A DNA stretch of 64,000 nucleotides from Candidatus Zhuqueibacterota bacterium (lineage in GTDB: Bacteria; Zhuqueibacterota; Zhuqueibacteria; Residuimicrobiales; Residuimicrobiaceae): positions 1 through 64,000 of the forward strand of contig CAUJEL010000041.1 in assembly GCA_963169875.1 (NCBI GenBank), written 5' to 3'. Below the pieces are notes generated by a model that saw only the letters and a list, made by a program, of their open reading frames with translations, searched no databases and was not told the DNA's origin. Below are positions 35,251 to 44,970 of the stretch, piece by piece. Made by a program: the position numbers and the translations under genes. The first letter of the stretch is position 1, and each line of letters opens with the position of its first letter.

Positions 35251-35267
35251 CTTATTCCCCCATTTCC

Positions 35268-36740
35268 CTATTCCTCTTTCGCTTCCTGCCGTTCGGCAAG
35301 GATGGCCCTGGCGATGGCCAGGTTCTCCTGATTGGTCAACAGCAATAACACATCCCCCTCCTGCAAAACCGTGGCGCCGCCGGGCATGACGAACTTGTCG
35401 CCGCGCGCAATCAGCGTGATGAGACAATCCTTGGGAAAATTGAGTTCGAAAATCGGCTTGCCCGCGGCCCTGGAACCATACGGCACGATGAGATCGATCA
35501 GCTGCAGATCCATGGCCTCGGAATTGTCAAAGTCGATGGGATAACGGCGCTGCCGGATCAGGGGCGCATCCACTCTGGCCAGACGCGCCATCAGCGGGAT
35601 GGTCGTTCCCTGCAGCAGCACCGAGGTGATGACGATGAAGAAAACGAGATTGAAAATATAAGGCGCTTTATCCAGTCCGGCCAGCAGCGGAAATGTGGCC
35701 AGCACAATCGGCGCGGAGCCGCGCAAGCCGACCCAGGAGATTAGATGTTTCTCGCGGAAGCCAAAACGCGAAAAGGCCAGGCTGATGAACACACCCAACG
35801 GCCGCGATATCATGATCAAAACGATGGAGAACAAGAGTCCCTGCCACGCGACCGAGATGAGCTGCGTCGGAAAGACCAGCAACCCCAGCGTGGTGAACAT
35901 GGCGATCTGCATGAGCCAGGCGATGCCGTCATGGAATCGTATCAGACTCTTTTTGTGCGAGAACGAGCCGTTCCCCAGCACAAGTCCTGTAATATAGACG
36001 GCGAGAAAGCCACTGCCCTGCAGCCACGCCGTCAGGCCATAGGTGAACAGCACCCAGCCGAGACAAAGAACGGGATAGAGTCCCTCATAGTCGAGATTGA
36101 TGCGGTTGATTAGATGAATGAAGAGTTTGGCCATAACATAGCCGAGGGCGACGCCGAGGATCATCTGCTGAAAAAAGAACGGAATGAGGGTCAGCGGCGA
36201 CTGCCCGGGATTTTTGATGAGCTCGATGAGGCCGATGGTCATGAACACCGCCATGGGATCGTTGCTGCCCGATTCCAGTTCCAGCAGCGGCCGCAGCGGT
36301 TCCTTGAGTCCCACGCTCCTGGAGCGCAGCACGGCAAACACCGCCGCCGCATCCGTGGAGGAGACGATGGCACCGATGAGGAGGCTTTCGAGCCAGCTGA
36401 AATGCAACAGATAACGGGCACAAGTCCCTGTCACCACTGCGGTGATCAACACGCCCAGCGTGGCCAGCGAGAGGGCGGGTTTGAAAACCTTGCGCACCGC
36501 CGCGATGTCGGTCTCCAGACCGCCGGCAAAGAGAATATAGGCCAGCGCCACAACGCCGAGGGTCTGGCTGAGGAGGGCATTGTCAAAATAGATACCGCCC
36601 GGACCATCATAACCAGCCAGCATGCCGATGCCGAGAAAAAGCAGCAGCGCGGGCACGCCAAAGCGCTCCGAGACCTTGCTCATGGTGACGCTGAGCACCA
36701 CGATGGCTGAGACCGTGATGAGTAAAAGCTCGATGGTCAT
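35268..36740 (-). CDS. K+/H+ antiporter, CPA1 type with TrkA-C domain
   Basis: The 490-residue protein has about twelve hydrophobic helices forming the CPA1 exchanger core, with 'GAIVSSTDAAAVFAVL' (the Asp-bearing helix 5 motif) near 125-140 and 'ESGSNDPMAV' near 155-165. A C-terminal cytosolic TrkA-C ligand-binding domain (about 405-480) follows. This architecture is that of NhaP2/CvrA antiporters, which export K+ or Na+ for protons. It ends close to the next gene upstream (21 bases), so may be co-transcribed with the kelch protein. Confidence 0.88.
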   Translation of the reverse strand: MTIELLLITVSAIVVLSVTMSKVSERFGVPALLLFLGIGMLAGYDGPGGIYFDNALLSQTLGVVALAYILFAGGLETDIAAVRKVFKPALSLATLGVLITAVVTGTCARYLLHFSWLESLLIGAIVSSTDAAAVFAVLRSRSVGLKEPLRPLLELESGSNDPMAVFMTIGLIELIKNPGQSPLTLIPFFFQQMILGVALGYVMAKLFIHLINRINLDYEGLYPVLCLGWVLFTYGLTAWLQGSGFLAVYITGLVLGNGSFSHKKSLIRFHDGIAWLMQIAMFTTLGLLVFPTQLISVAWQGLLFSIVLIMISRPLGVFISLAFSRFGFREKHLISWVGLRGSAPIVLATFPLLAGLDKAPYIFNLVFFIVITSVLLQGTTIPLMARLARVDAPLIRQRRYPIDFDNSEAMDLQLIDLIVPYGSRAAGKPIFELNFPKDCLITLIARGDKFVMPGGATVLQEGDVLLLLTNQENLAIARAILAERQEAKEE

Positions 36741-36761
36741 GGCGCGGTCTTTTCCGATCCG

Positions 36762-38219
36762 TTATTTTTTGATGAGCCTGGCGAAACAGGGTTTCACGTT
36801 GGTGTCGACGCGCAGGAAATACAATCCCGCGGCCAGGCGGCTGAGATCGATTTGATACGAACGAGGCTTCTGTATTTGCATCACCATCTGGCCGAGCTCA
36901 TTATAGAGCTTGAGCGATTCGGCGGTGAGTCCGTCCTGCAGCGCAAAGGTGACCATGCCCTGCGATGGATTGGGGTAGACCGGGACGTCGATTTTCAACT
37001 CGGGCGAAACCGGGAAGCGGTTTTCCGCCACGGTGGTCTGGATGCTGCCCCACTGCGATGTGGTGGTGTCATACTGCTGCACGGTGTTCTGGTTGATGTT
37101 GCAGCGATAAAAGTTGTCGCTGATGGAGGTGTCGCCTTCGCTCCAGATGGTGGAGATGCCGCCGTAGACGTAGAACAGGGTGTCGCCGTTGCTGATCTCC
37201 ATGGAGAGGGGGGCGTGGGAGACCGGCGGCAGGCCGGTGGCGATGATGCGGCTGTAGAGCTGGCCATCGCGCGCGGTGATGGCGACGAGATCGGTGCGGA
37301 TCTCCTCGCCGGCCGGGGCGTTGCCCTTGCCGAGAAAGGAGTAGCCCTTGCCGCCCCAGGCGAAGAGGGTCGAGCCCTCGAGGAGCGTGGCGGCGGAAGC
37401 GCGCGGCATGACAAACGGTCCCTGGATGGGCGGACCCCAGCCGAATCCGGTTTTGGGATTATATTGATAGTTCTCGAAATTCTGGCCGGTTTCGGTCATG
37501 CCGCCCCAGAAATGCCAGGTGTCGCTGCTGTTATCGTAGATGGCCGAGTGCCCGTACAGGGCGCGCGGCGTCTCTTTTTCCGTGAACTGGATCTCATCCC
37601 CGCTGAAATCGGCCTGAAACAGTTTGTTGGAGAGGATGCCGTTGTTGTCGATGCCGCCGTGAAACACCGCCCGCCCGGTCAGCTCCTTGCCGCCCTCGGT
37701 AAAGGGCGTGAATTTGGCGGCGGCAGCCATTTTTTCGAGATCAAAGTTGGGATGAAATGCGAGCTGGCGCCACTCCCGCTTTTGCATATTGAGCATATAG
37801 ACCGCGCTGTCGCCGTTGGCGCTGCGGCCGCCGAAACAATAGATATAGCCGTCCAGTTTGTTCTGCAGGGCCTGGTGGCCGGCCATGGGCGGTACTTTCA
37901 ACCAGGATTCATCGTAGGGTTTGAGCTGGACCCATTCGCCGGTGTCACGATTCCATTTCCAGATTTCGTCGGAGCGGTCTATTTTGGTGATTTTATAATG
38001 GGTGATTCCATCTCTGTCGATGTAGCTGAATTCCCTGGTCTTGAATCCGCCGATATAGATGTCCACATCATCCCCGCCCTCCTTAAAACGCGAGATGCTG
38101 TATTCCCAGAAATTTTCGGGCTTTCTGTCGATCTGAGCAAAACTTTCATGGGTGAAAAACAATGAGGTGAGAAGAAATAGCAAAGCGACAGCGTATGAGT
38201 AGTTTTTTTCCCGTTTCAT
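36762..38219 (-). CDS. Secreted kelch-repeat protein with sorting domain
   Basis: A signal peptide (about 5-29, ending SFAQ) precedes kelch-type beta-propeller repeats ('YIYCFGGRSANGDSAVYMLN', 'TWHFWGGMTETGQ', 'TLFAWGGKGYSF', 'TLFYVYGGIST'). The C-terminus carries 'VYPNPSQGMVTFAL' and 'LAAGLYFLRVDT', the Por/T9SS-like sorting domain, so the protein is probably delivered to the cell surface. Ligand and role are unknown. The 485-residue length fits a five- or six-blade propeller plus the sorting domain. Confidence 0.8.
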   Translation of the reverse strand: MKREKNYSYAVALLFLLTSLFFTHESFAQIDRKPENFWEYSISRFKEGGDDVDIYIGGFKTREFSYIDRDGITHYKITKIDRSDEIWKWNRDTGEWVQLKPYDESWLKVPPMAGHQALQNKLDGYIYCFGGRSANGDSAVYMLNMQKREWRQLAFHPNFDLEKMAAAAKFTPFTEGGKELTGRAVFHGGIDNNGILSNKLFQADFSGDEIQFTEKETPRALYGHSAIYDNSSDTWHFWGGMTETGQNFENYQYNPKTGFGWGPPIQGPFVMPRASAATLLEGSTLFAWGGKGYSFLGKGNAPAGEEIRTDLVAITARDGQLYSRIIATGLPPVSHAPLSMEISNGDTLFYVYGGISTIWSEGDTSISDNFYRCNINQNTVQQYDTTTSQWGSIQTTVAENRFPVSPELKIDVPVYPNPSQGMVTFALQDGLTAESLKLYNELGQMVMQIQKPRSYQIDLSRLAAGLYFLRVDTNVKPCFARLIKK

Positions 38220-38250
38220 CGCATCTCCTGTGTACGATTTGTTATCCAGC

Positions 38251-38415
38251 CTGTTCTATTCGTAAACCGCCGGGCGCGCCGAGGCCGCCGGCCCATTTTT
38301 AATAATTATCGAAAATTTTTGATTAAAATTTCATCTCAGCCAACAAAGTGGTTATCAATGCCATTTTTATGTTTGTCTTTTCTTTGCGTACCTCTGCGTC
38401 CTTGCGGTGTGTAAT
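38251..38415. repeat. Dispersed ~165-bp intergenic repeat, copy 1
   Basis: From CTGTTCTATTCGTAAACCGC to CTCTGCGTCCTTGCGGTG it aligns along its length with 53793-53960. A more diverged relative is at 41470-41611. The two ends (AACCGC...CGCCGAG and CTCTGCGTCCTTGCGG) are loosely complementary, as in a miniature inverted-repeat element. No coding capacity. The remaining gap to 38574 holds only a short GTGCCAGG/CCTGGCAC palindrome (38511-38533). Confidence 0.7.
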
Positions 38416-38574
38416 TCTGGCTGGAGATAACCGGCAGATCAGCGCGCATCAGCGGCGGTTGTCTGTTTTTGCTGTGGTTTTACCAGAGTGTCAAGCCGAA
38501 ACTTCGTACCCGTGCCAGGTACGTGCCTGGCACGCACGCTGAAAAAAGCGCGCGCATCAACGGTCTTGCGCTTA

Positions 38575-39354
38575 TTACAGTTCCGGCAGACCAAAAAGTT
38601 CCCGCGCATTGGCCGTGGTCTGTTCCGCCACGGCAGTGAACGAGCACCCCTTGACTTCGGCGATTTTTTGCGCCACCAGTTGCACATACGCGGGCTCGTT
38701 GCGCTTGCCGCGGTGCGGCACCGGCGCCATGAAGGGACAGTCGGTTTCCACCATCAAGCGCTCCAACGGCACCTCGCGCATCACCGCCACGGACGTTGAG
38801 TTTTTAAAGGTGATGTTCCCCGTGAACGAAATATGAAAACCCATCTCCAGGACTTTTTCCGCCATGAGCGCATCGCCGGAGAAGCAGTGAAACACCCCGC
38901 GCCAGCCGGCACGGCTGCGTTCGCGCAAAATCGACAATATGGCGGCATCGGCGTCGCGGGTGTGTATGATGAGCGGCCGGTTATCCGCCAAAGACCATTC
39001 GAGAAAAATTTTCAGATATTTGCGCTGCACTTCTTCGGGCGAATAGTGATAATAAAAATCCAGTCCCACCTCGCCGAGGGCCACGACTTTGGGGTGCTGC
39101 AACAGGGCCTTGATCTCATCGAGGTCATCCGGCCCGGCTTTGGCGACGTCGTGGGGATGGATGCCCACGGCCGCATGGACCATGGGATATTTCTCCGCCA
39201 GTTCGATGCTCTTGCGGCTGGTGGCGAGATCGATGCCGATGGTTATGATCTGGCGCACGCCGTTCTCTTCGGCGCGATAGAGCACCATGTCGCGATCGGC
39301 ATCGAACTGGTTGAAATCCAGATGCGCGTGGGTGTCGATGAGATAGTCGTTCAT
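38575..39354 (-). CDS. tatD: TatD-family metal-dependent DNase
   Basis: The 259-residue TIM-barrel hydrolase has the metal-binding D-T-H9-A-H11 at its start, Glu in 'ALGEVGLDFY', His in 'LIIHTRDAD' and 'GVFHCFSG', and Asp in 'LMVETDCPF'. TatD proteins are 3'-5' exonucleases or AP-site processing enzymes. The gene follows metG with a four-base ATGA overlap, a pairing common across bacteria. Confidence 0.93.
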   Translation of the reverse strand: MNDYLIDTHAHLDFNQFDADRDMVLYRAEENGVRQIITIGIDLATSRKSIELAEKYPMVHAAVGIHPHDVAKAGPDDLDEIKALLQHPKVVALGEVGLDFYYHYSPEEVQRKYLKIFLEWSLADNRPLIIHTRDADAAILSILRERSRAGWRGVFHCFSGDALMAEKVLEMGFHISFTGNITFKNSTSVAVMREVPLERLMVETDCPFMAPVPHRGKRNEPAYVQLVAQKIAEVKGCSFTAVAEQTTANARELFGLPEL

Positions 39355-41432
39355 TTCACCTTGGCGCCGGAATCGATGGGTCCCTGCGGCGACAGGATCG
39401 CCATGCGGCCTTGGCCGTCTTCGGCGGCCAGCAGCATGCCGTTGGACTCGACGCCGCGGATTTTCGCGGGCTCGAGATTGGCGACGATGACGATCATCTT
39501 GCCGACCAGCTCTTCCGGCTGGTAGTGTTTGGCGACGCCGGCGATGATGGTGCGCGGTTCGCCCGCCACTTCCAGTTCCAGTTTCAGCAGCTTGTCGGCT
39601 TTTTCAACTTTTTCCGCTTTCACAACCCTGGCCAAACGCAGATCCACCTTGGCGAACTCGTCGTAGGAAATGCGCGGTTTAGTTTCCAGTGCCGGCGGCT
39701 TGGGCTCTTCGATGGGCTCGCCGCGCATGGCGGCCAGGGCCTTGCGCAGGCGTTCCAGCTCGGGTTCGATCTGGCTGTCCTCAATCTTGGTGAAGAGAAT
39801 CTGCTCCTGCCCGAGAGCGTGTCCGGCGGGCAGAACGCGTGCGCCGCAGCCGTCCCAGGGCTGGTCGTGGACGCTGTCGCTGTGGCCGAGCATGGCCCAG
39901 AGTTTTTCCGCGGAGAAGGGCAGCAGCGGCGCCATGAGCACCGCCAGGGTGCGGGCGGCGTGGATGCAGAGGTTGATGGTGGTGGCGCATTTTTCGCGGT
40001 TATCGCGGCTGCTGCGCCACGGCTCCTGATCGTTGAAATATTTATTGGCAAAGCGCGCCACATCGATGATGGCGGCGGTTGCTTTACGCAGCTCATAGCC
40101 TTCCAAAAGATCGCCGATTTTAGCGGGTGCTTCAGCCAGCAGGCGCACCATCTCCTGGTCGAGGGCATCAAGCGGTCCCCGCTGCGGCACTTGCGCATCG
40201 AACTGCTTGCGCGCAAAGGTCAGGGTGCGGTTGATGAGATTGCCGAGGATGTCGGCCAGTTCGCTGTTGTTGCGGCCCTGGAAATCCTGCCAATTGAAAT
40301 CCGAATCTTTGGTCTCGGGCGCCACCGAGGCGAGATAATAACGCAAGGGATCGGCGGGGAATCTGGAAAGGTATTCGCCGAGCCAGACCGCATAGTTGCG
40401 GCTGGTGCTGAGTTTTTCGCCCTGGAGGTTGAGGAATTCGTTGGCCGGGATGTCCGCGGGCAAGACGAATTCGCCGTGGCCCATGAGCATGGCCGGCCAG
40501 ATGACGGCATGAAACACGATGTTGTCCTTGCCTATAAAATGGACCAGTTTGGTGTCGTCACTGAGCCAGTACTCTTTCCAGAGATCGGGTTGGCCTTTTT
40601 TATCCGCCCACTCCTTGGTGGCGGAGACGTAGCCGATGGGCGCCTCGAACCAGACATAGATCACCTTGTCTTCATAACCCTCGACCGGCACATTGATGCC
40701 CCAACTGAGGTCGCGGGTGACGGCGCGTTCGCCGAGGCCTTCGTTGAACCAGCCGCGGCAGTAATTGAGGACGTTCTCTTTCCATTCCTTCTTGCCGTCC
40801 AGCCAGTTGACCAGTTTTTCCTGGAACTCGTTCAGTTTGAGGAAGAGGTGTTTGGTCTGGCGCAGCACCGGTGTATGGCCGCACACTTTACAATAGGGTT
40901 TGATCAATTCGGTCTGTTCCAGCGAGCTGCCGCAGGATTCGCATTGATCGCCGCGCGCACCGGCGTGGTGACAGCGCGGGCACTCGCCCTCGACGAAACG
41001 GTCGGCGAGAAAGCGGTTGCAGGATTCGCAGTAGAACTGCTGAATGGTGCGTTCCACCAGAAAATCGCGATCGTAAATGACCTTGAAAAAGGCGCGCGCC
41101 GTCTCATGGTGGATCGGGGCGGAGGTGCGGGAAAAATTATCGAAACTCACGCCAAAGCGGGTGAAGGTGTCGAGATGATCAGCCCAATAACGGTCGACGA
41201 GTTGCTGGGGGGTGATGCCCTCTTTTTCAGCAGCGATGGCGATGGGCACGCCGTGTTCGTCGGTGCCGCAGATGAAAAGGACGTCACGTTTTTTCAGACG
41301 CTGATAGCGGACATAGACATCCGCGGGCAGGTAGGCGCCGGCCAGATGGCCGAGGTGGATGGGGCCGTTGGCGTAGGGCAGGGCGCCGGTGACCAGGATG
41401 CGTTTATAATTCTTGTTAGGGTTATCTTTCAT
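39351..41432 (-). CDS. metG: Methionyl-tRNA synthetase with C-terminal tRNA-binding domain
   Basis: The class I synthetase charges tRNA-Met. Class motifs are HLGH in 'GPIHLGHLAGA' and KLSTS near residue 345 (the KMSKS equivalent). A four-cysteine zinc knuckle region lies at about 135-170 ('CESC', 'CPRC', 'CESC'). The last ~105 residues are the EMAP/Arc1p-like tRNA-binding domain ('DLRLARVVKAEKVEKADKLL'). At 693 residues it is full length, and is followed by tatD with a four-base overlap. Confidence 0.97.
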   Translation of the reverse strand: MKDNPNKNYKRILVTGALPYANGPIHLGHLAGAYLPADVYVRYQRLKKRDVLFICGTDEHGVPIAIAAEKEGITPQQLVDRYWADHLDTFTRFGVSFDNFSRTSAPIHHETARAFFKVIYDRDFLVERTIQQFYCESCNRFLADRFVEGECPRCHHAGARGDQCESCGSSLEQTELIKPYCKVCGHTPVLRQTKHLFLKLNEFQEKLVNWLDGKKEWKENVLNYCRGWFNEGLGERAVTRDLSWGINVPVEGYEDKVIYVWFEAPIGYVSATKEWADKKGQPDLWKEYWLSDDTKLVHFIGKDNIVFHAVIWPAMLMGHGEFVLPADIPANEFLNLQGEKLSTSRNYAVWLGEYLSRFPADPLRYYLASVAPETKDSDFNWQDFQGRNNSELADILGNLINRTLTFARKQFDAQVPQRGPLDALDQEMVRLLAEAPAKIGDLLEGYELRKATAAIIDVARFANKYFNDQEPWRSSRDNREKCATTINLCIHAARTLAVLMAPLLPFSAEKLWAMLGHSDSVHDQPWDGCGARVLPAGHALGQEQILFTKIEDSQIEPELERLRKALAAMRGEPIEEPKPPALETKPRISYDEFAKVDLRLARVVKAEKVEKADKLLKLELEVAGEPRTIIAGVAKHYQPEELVGKMIVIVANLEPAKIRGVESNGMLLAAEDGQGRMAILSPQGPIDSGAKVK

Positions 41433-41469
41433 GGTGTGGTCGAGTCTTTCTTTTAAACTGTTTTTTTGA

Positions 41470-41611
41470 ATGTTATTTTAACCGCAAAGGACGCCGAGTG
41501 TCGCCGAGAGAAACTTTAGTAATGTTTTATCTCATTCAGAAATCATATCCATATTCTGCTACGAAAAGGCTGTTTTCCCTCTGTGCACCTTTGCGCCCTT
41601 GGCAGTTAATT
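41470..41611. repeat. Diverged relative of the dispersed intergenic repeat
   Basis: The left end AACCGCAAAGGACGCCGAG and right end CTCTGTGCACCTTTGCGCCC correspond to the ends of the repeats at 38251 and 53793, but the middle is diverged. It fills the gap between metG and the PSP1 gene. Confidence 0.45.
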
Positions 41612-42460
41612 TCATTTCCCCGCTGTTTTCTCTTCTTCCGCGGCTTCATCCTCGGGGGTCGAAATCACCGTGAATGTTTTGACTTCTTCCAGATCATAGA
41701 TCTCCTGTTTCTCCGGGGAATAGGAGAGGGTGACCCGTTCGTTGAACACGTCCACATGGACGACGCGGGCGTTACCCTGCGGGGTCTGGTAGACCGTTTC
41801 GACCCGCGGCAGTTTTTGCATCTGCTGGCGGTAGAAATCGCGTTCGTACATCAGACAGCAGAGCAGGCGGCCGCACAGGCCCGAGAGTTTTTGCGGATTG
41901 AGCGGCAGGTTCTGTTCCTTGGCGCACTGGGTGGTGATGGGCTCGAACTCTTTCAGGAACGTGGTGCAGCAGAGCTTGCGGCCGCAGGTGCCATAACCGC
42001 CGACGCGTTTGGCTTCGTCGCGCACACCGATCTGGCGCAGCTCGATGCGCACCTTGAAGACATTGGCGAGGTATTTGACCAGCTCGCGAAAATCGACGCG
42101 TTTTTCGGCGGTGAAATAAAACGTCACCTTGTTGCCATCGAATTGATATTCCACATCCACCAGTTTCATCTCCAGGCCGGTCTCGGCCACGCGTTTGCGG
42201 CAGAGCTGATAGGCGTCGAATTCCTTGACGCGGTTCTGGCGGTAATGATCGAGGTCGCGTGGTGTGGGTTTGCGGATGATGTTGCGCATTTCGCCTTCGC
42301 TCTTTTTGCGCTCCAAAACCGATCCCATCTGGTTGACGATGCCCAAATCCTCGCCCTTTTCAGCCTCGACGATCGCGTAATCGCCCAGCTTGAAAGGAAA
42401 CTGCTGCGGATTGAGATATATCTCTTTGCGTTCCCCCTTGAATACTATTTCTACCATCAT
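41612..42460 (-). CDS. PSP1-domain protein (RicT/YaaT-like)
   Basis: The 282-residue protein carries the diagnostic Cys-rich block 'GTCGRKLCCTTFLKEF' and 'KLSGLCGRLLCCLMYE' (about residues 140-190). In Bacillus the RicT member, with RicA and RicF, forms an Fe-S complex that promotes RNase Y-dependent mRNA maturation. Such partners are not adjacent here. It overlaps holB by four bases, the usual neighbourhood for this family. Confidence 0.9.
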   Translation of the reverse strand: MMVEIVFKGERKEIYLNPQQFPFKLGDYAIVEAEKGEDLGIVNQMGSVLERKKSEGEMRNIIRKPTPRDLDHYRQNRVKEFDAYQLCRKRVAETGLEMKLVDVEYQFDGNKVTFYFTAEKRVDFRELVKYLANVFKVRIELRQIGVRDEAKRVGGYGTCGRKLCCTTFLKEFEPITTQCAKEQNLPLNPQKLSGLCGRLLCCLMYERDFYRQQMQKLPRVETVYQTPQGNARVVHVDVFNERVTLSYSPEKQEIYDLEEVKTFTVISTPEDEAAEEEKTAGK

Positions 42461-43560
42461 GTGATGCTACCCTTTATGATGAGGCTCTCTTGCAGACGTG
42501 CAAGGAGCACGATGAGTATGAGATTGACTTGAACATTGCGATCCAGCAATTCGATGGCGCGTTCCAGTTCGCTGAAAATCGAGTCGAAGCGGATATCGCC
42601 GAATGCTTGGGTGAACTTTTCCAGTACGTCGAGTTTGTCGACATTGACAAGCTGATCCGATGAAAAGCCGTCCGGTTTTTCGAACAGGAGCAGGACATCG
42701 CGAAACCAGATCAGCATCAGCGTGATGAGATCGCGGATTTCCCGCTTGTCCAGTTCCGCGGTGACGGTCTCGATCCATTCGAGTTGGGTGAGGTCGTCAC
42801 GCAGGCAAATGCGCAGGGCTTCGACCGCCAGGTCGCGCCGCGCCTGCAGATCTTCGTCCAGCAGGGCGAGGGCACGCGTGTAGCTGCCCTGGGCAATGCG
42901 CGCCAGCAACTGCGCCCGGTCCGCCGGGATCTGCCGGCGTTCCTCGAGCGCGGCGATGATCTCGGCATCGCTGAGCAGGTGAAAATCGACCTCCTGACAG
43001 CGCGAGAGGATGGTCGGCAGCAAGGCATTGACGCGCGAGGTCGTCAGGATCAGATGCATGGCTGGCGGCGGTTCCTCGAGAATCTTCAACAGTGCATTGG
43101 CCGCTTCGGTGGTCATTTTTTCCGCCTCGGCGATGATGACCACGCGGTGGCCTTCCAAAGGCTTGAGGCTGCTGACGCGGCGCAGTTCGCGGATGCGTTC
43201 AATGCTGATCCCCGGCGCGGCCCAGGGTTGCAGCCTGGCGTAGGGTTCCTGCACCATGCTATCCAGCACTTGCCGTTCTTCTTCCACCTCTGCGCTTTTG
43301 GGCATGGGGAAGATAAAGATGAAATCGGGATGGCTGAAATGGGCAACGCGGCGGCAGTTGTCGCAGGTGTCGCATGGTTTCTCGCCTTCACTGCGGCAAA
43401 AGATGGCTTTGGCCAGCTCGATGGCCATGGCTTGTTTGCCAACGCCATCCGGGCCGGAGAAGAGATAGGCATGAGGCAGCCGGTTATGTTCGATGGCGCG
43501 GCGGATGATATCCTTGGGCCGGTTCTGGCCGATGATCTGGGTGTAACTCATGCCAGCCAC
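42457..43560 (-). CDS. holB: DNA polymerase III delta' subunit
   Basis: The 367-residue clamp-loader subunit has a Walker A-like loop 'GPDGVGKQ' near 36-43, the zinc module 'CRSEGEKPCDTCDNC', and the AAA+ sensor region 'LLKILEEPPPAMHLIL' followed by 'ILSRCQ'. It works with tau and delta to load the sliding clamp. It overlaps the PSP1 gene by four bases and the envC-like gene by thirteen, so the three share a transcript. Confidence 0.92.
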   Translation of the reverse strand: MAGMSYTQIIGQNRPKDIIRRAIEHNRLPHAYLFSGPDGVGKQAMAIELAKAIFCRSEGEKPCDTCDNCRRVAHFSHPDFIFIFPMPKSAEVEEERQVLDSMVQEPYARLQPWAAPGISIERIRELRRVSSLKPLEGHRVVIIAEAEKMTTEAANALLKILEEPPPAMHLILTTSRVNALLPTILSRCQEVDFHLLSDAEIIAALEERRQIPADRAQLLARIAQGSYTRALALLDEDLQARRDLAVEALRICLRDDLTQLEWIETVTAELDKREIRDLITLMLIWFRDVLLLFEKPDGFSSDQLVNVDKLDVLEKFTQAFGDIRFDSIFSELERAIELLDRNVQVNLILIVLLARLQESLIIKGSIT

Positions 43561-44750
43561 TCTTCCGGATCGAGGTTGCGGGTGTTCTTCCAGATCTGAA
43601 AATGCAGCACCGGGCCGTTGATCGAACCCGAATCGCCGACCGTGCCGATGATCTGTCCCTGGTGTACCGATTGGCTTTGATCGACGCGTATTTCCTGGAG
43701 ATGGGTATAGACGGTATAATAGCCGTCCTCATGGCTGATGATGACGATGTTGCCGCTGCCGCGCTGCCAGGTGATGGTCTGCACCGTGCCGTCGCCCACG
43801 GTGATGACGGGACTGCCCAGCGCGGCCCTGATTTCGATGCCGAGATTTTCGGTGATGGTATTCAGTTCGGGATGGCGCTGCCGGCCATAACGGCTCACGA
43901 CTTCCCCCCGCGCCGGCCAGGTTAATCTGCCTTTGAGCGCGGCAAATTTGGAAACGCTTTTGCTCTGGGATTTTTTGGCTGCCGCGGGCTGGGTCTTGCG
44001 CGCACTCTGGGTCAAGCGCGCCTCTTCGGCTTTGGCGATCAGCGCCAGTATCTGCTTTTCAGATTCGCGGCTGTCCCGCAATCTCTGCTGCAACAGTTTT
44101 TTATCTTTGCGCACGTCCGCCAGAAAACTGGAGCGTTTGTTGCGGCTGCCGCGCAGCTGCGTCTCTTCAATCTGCCGTTCAGTCAATTTTTGCGACTTTT
44201 CCGCGCGTTCCAATCGTAAATAGTTTTGTTGCTTCTCCAGGTCGCGCTGGCGCTGCTGCAACGCCAGGAGATTGCGGCGGTCATTATCCGCGATCATCTT
44301 CTGATAGCGCAGCCAGACGCGGAATTGCTGCATGGAACTCACACTGAGCAAAAGATCGATATCATGGGCGCGGCGGTGTTTGTAAAACTGCACCATGCGT
44401 TTCTTGATCAACGCCGTCAGCTGGTCTCTTTCCCGCGACAGATCGTGAATGCGCTTGTCCCGGGTGGCCAGCTGCGATTCCAGACGCTCGACGTCGCGGG
44501 TGAGAGAACGCAGATAGGAGGCCGTCACATCGATTTCGTGATCCAGTTTGGAAAGCAGTTCAATGGTCTGCTTTTCATCCGTTTGCCGTTTGGATAGAGC
44601 GGATTCATATTTGCGAATTTCATCGCGAATGCCCTGCAGCTGTTGTTTCTGTCCCGGATTTCCTTCAAAACCCAGCACGTTCCAGCCCGGCAGCAGAGCG
44701 GCGATGGCAAATCCACTGAGAAGCAAACTATGTGCAAGCCAGCGGCGCAT
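43548..44750 (-). CDS. EnvC-like murein hydrolase activator (degenerate LytM)
   Basis: A signal/anchor segment (about 7-25) is followed by long coiled coils (about 30-250) and a C-terminal LytM/M23 fold. Metal ligands are missing: the usual H-x-GID motif reads 'ENLGIEI', and the final H-x-H reads 'LHFQI'. This matches EnvC and NlpD proteins, which lack peptidase activity and instead activate N-acetylmuramyl-L-alanine amidases during division. The 400-residue length fits. Its 3' end runs 13 bases into holB. Confidence 0.85.
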   Translation of the reverse strand: MRRWLAHSLLLSGFAIAALLPGWNVLGFEGNPGQKQQLQGIRDEIRKYESALSKRQTDEKQTIELLSKLDHEIDVTASYLRSLTRDVERLESQLATRDKRIHDLSRERDQLTALIKKRMVQFYKHRRAHDIDLLLSVSSMQQFRVWLRYQKMIADNDRRNLLALQQRQRDLEKQQNYLRLERAEKSQKLTERQIEETQLRGSRNKRSSFLADVRKDKKLLQQRLRDSRESEKQILALIAKAEEARLTQSARKTQPAAAKKSQSKSVSKFAALKGRLTWPARGEVVSRYGRQRHPELNTITENLGIEIRAALGSPVITVGDGTVQTITWQRGSGNIVIISHEDGYYTVYTHLQEIRVDQSQSVHQGQIIGTVGDSGSINGPVLHFQIWKNTRNLDPEEWLA

Positions 44751-44924
44751 TATTTCTGTGAGACCTTGATATGATATGAAATATGATTGACTTTAGCGGT
44801 CATGGATGTAATTTCTTTTTGAAACGAAGCATAGTATTCGATAGAAAATAATGTTTTATGAAGAAATATGCAACAGAAAACAGCCGGGCCAGCGGCCCAA
44901 CTGCCGGAGGTTCTGAATATTCGC

Positions 44925-44953
44925 TTGCTTCGCGGATGAGGGAGTATTATATT
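44925..44953 (+). promoter_or_regulatory. Promoter of the cNMP-fold gene
   Basis: TTGCTT (44925-44930), 17 bases, TATATT (44948-44953); the ATG is 18 bases further on. It sits in the divergent gap with the envC-like gene. Confidence 0.5.
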
Positions 44954-44970
44954 AAATCTTTGAGGCCTCT

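Noticed and set aside
39411-41456. A 681-codon open frame on the plus strand opposite metG
   Set aside because: metG is unmistakable on the minus strand. The long opposite frame results from GC-rich codon bias and has no recognisable domain.
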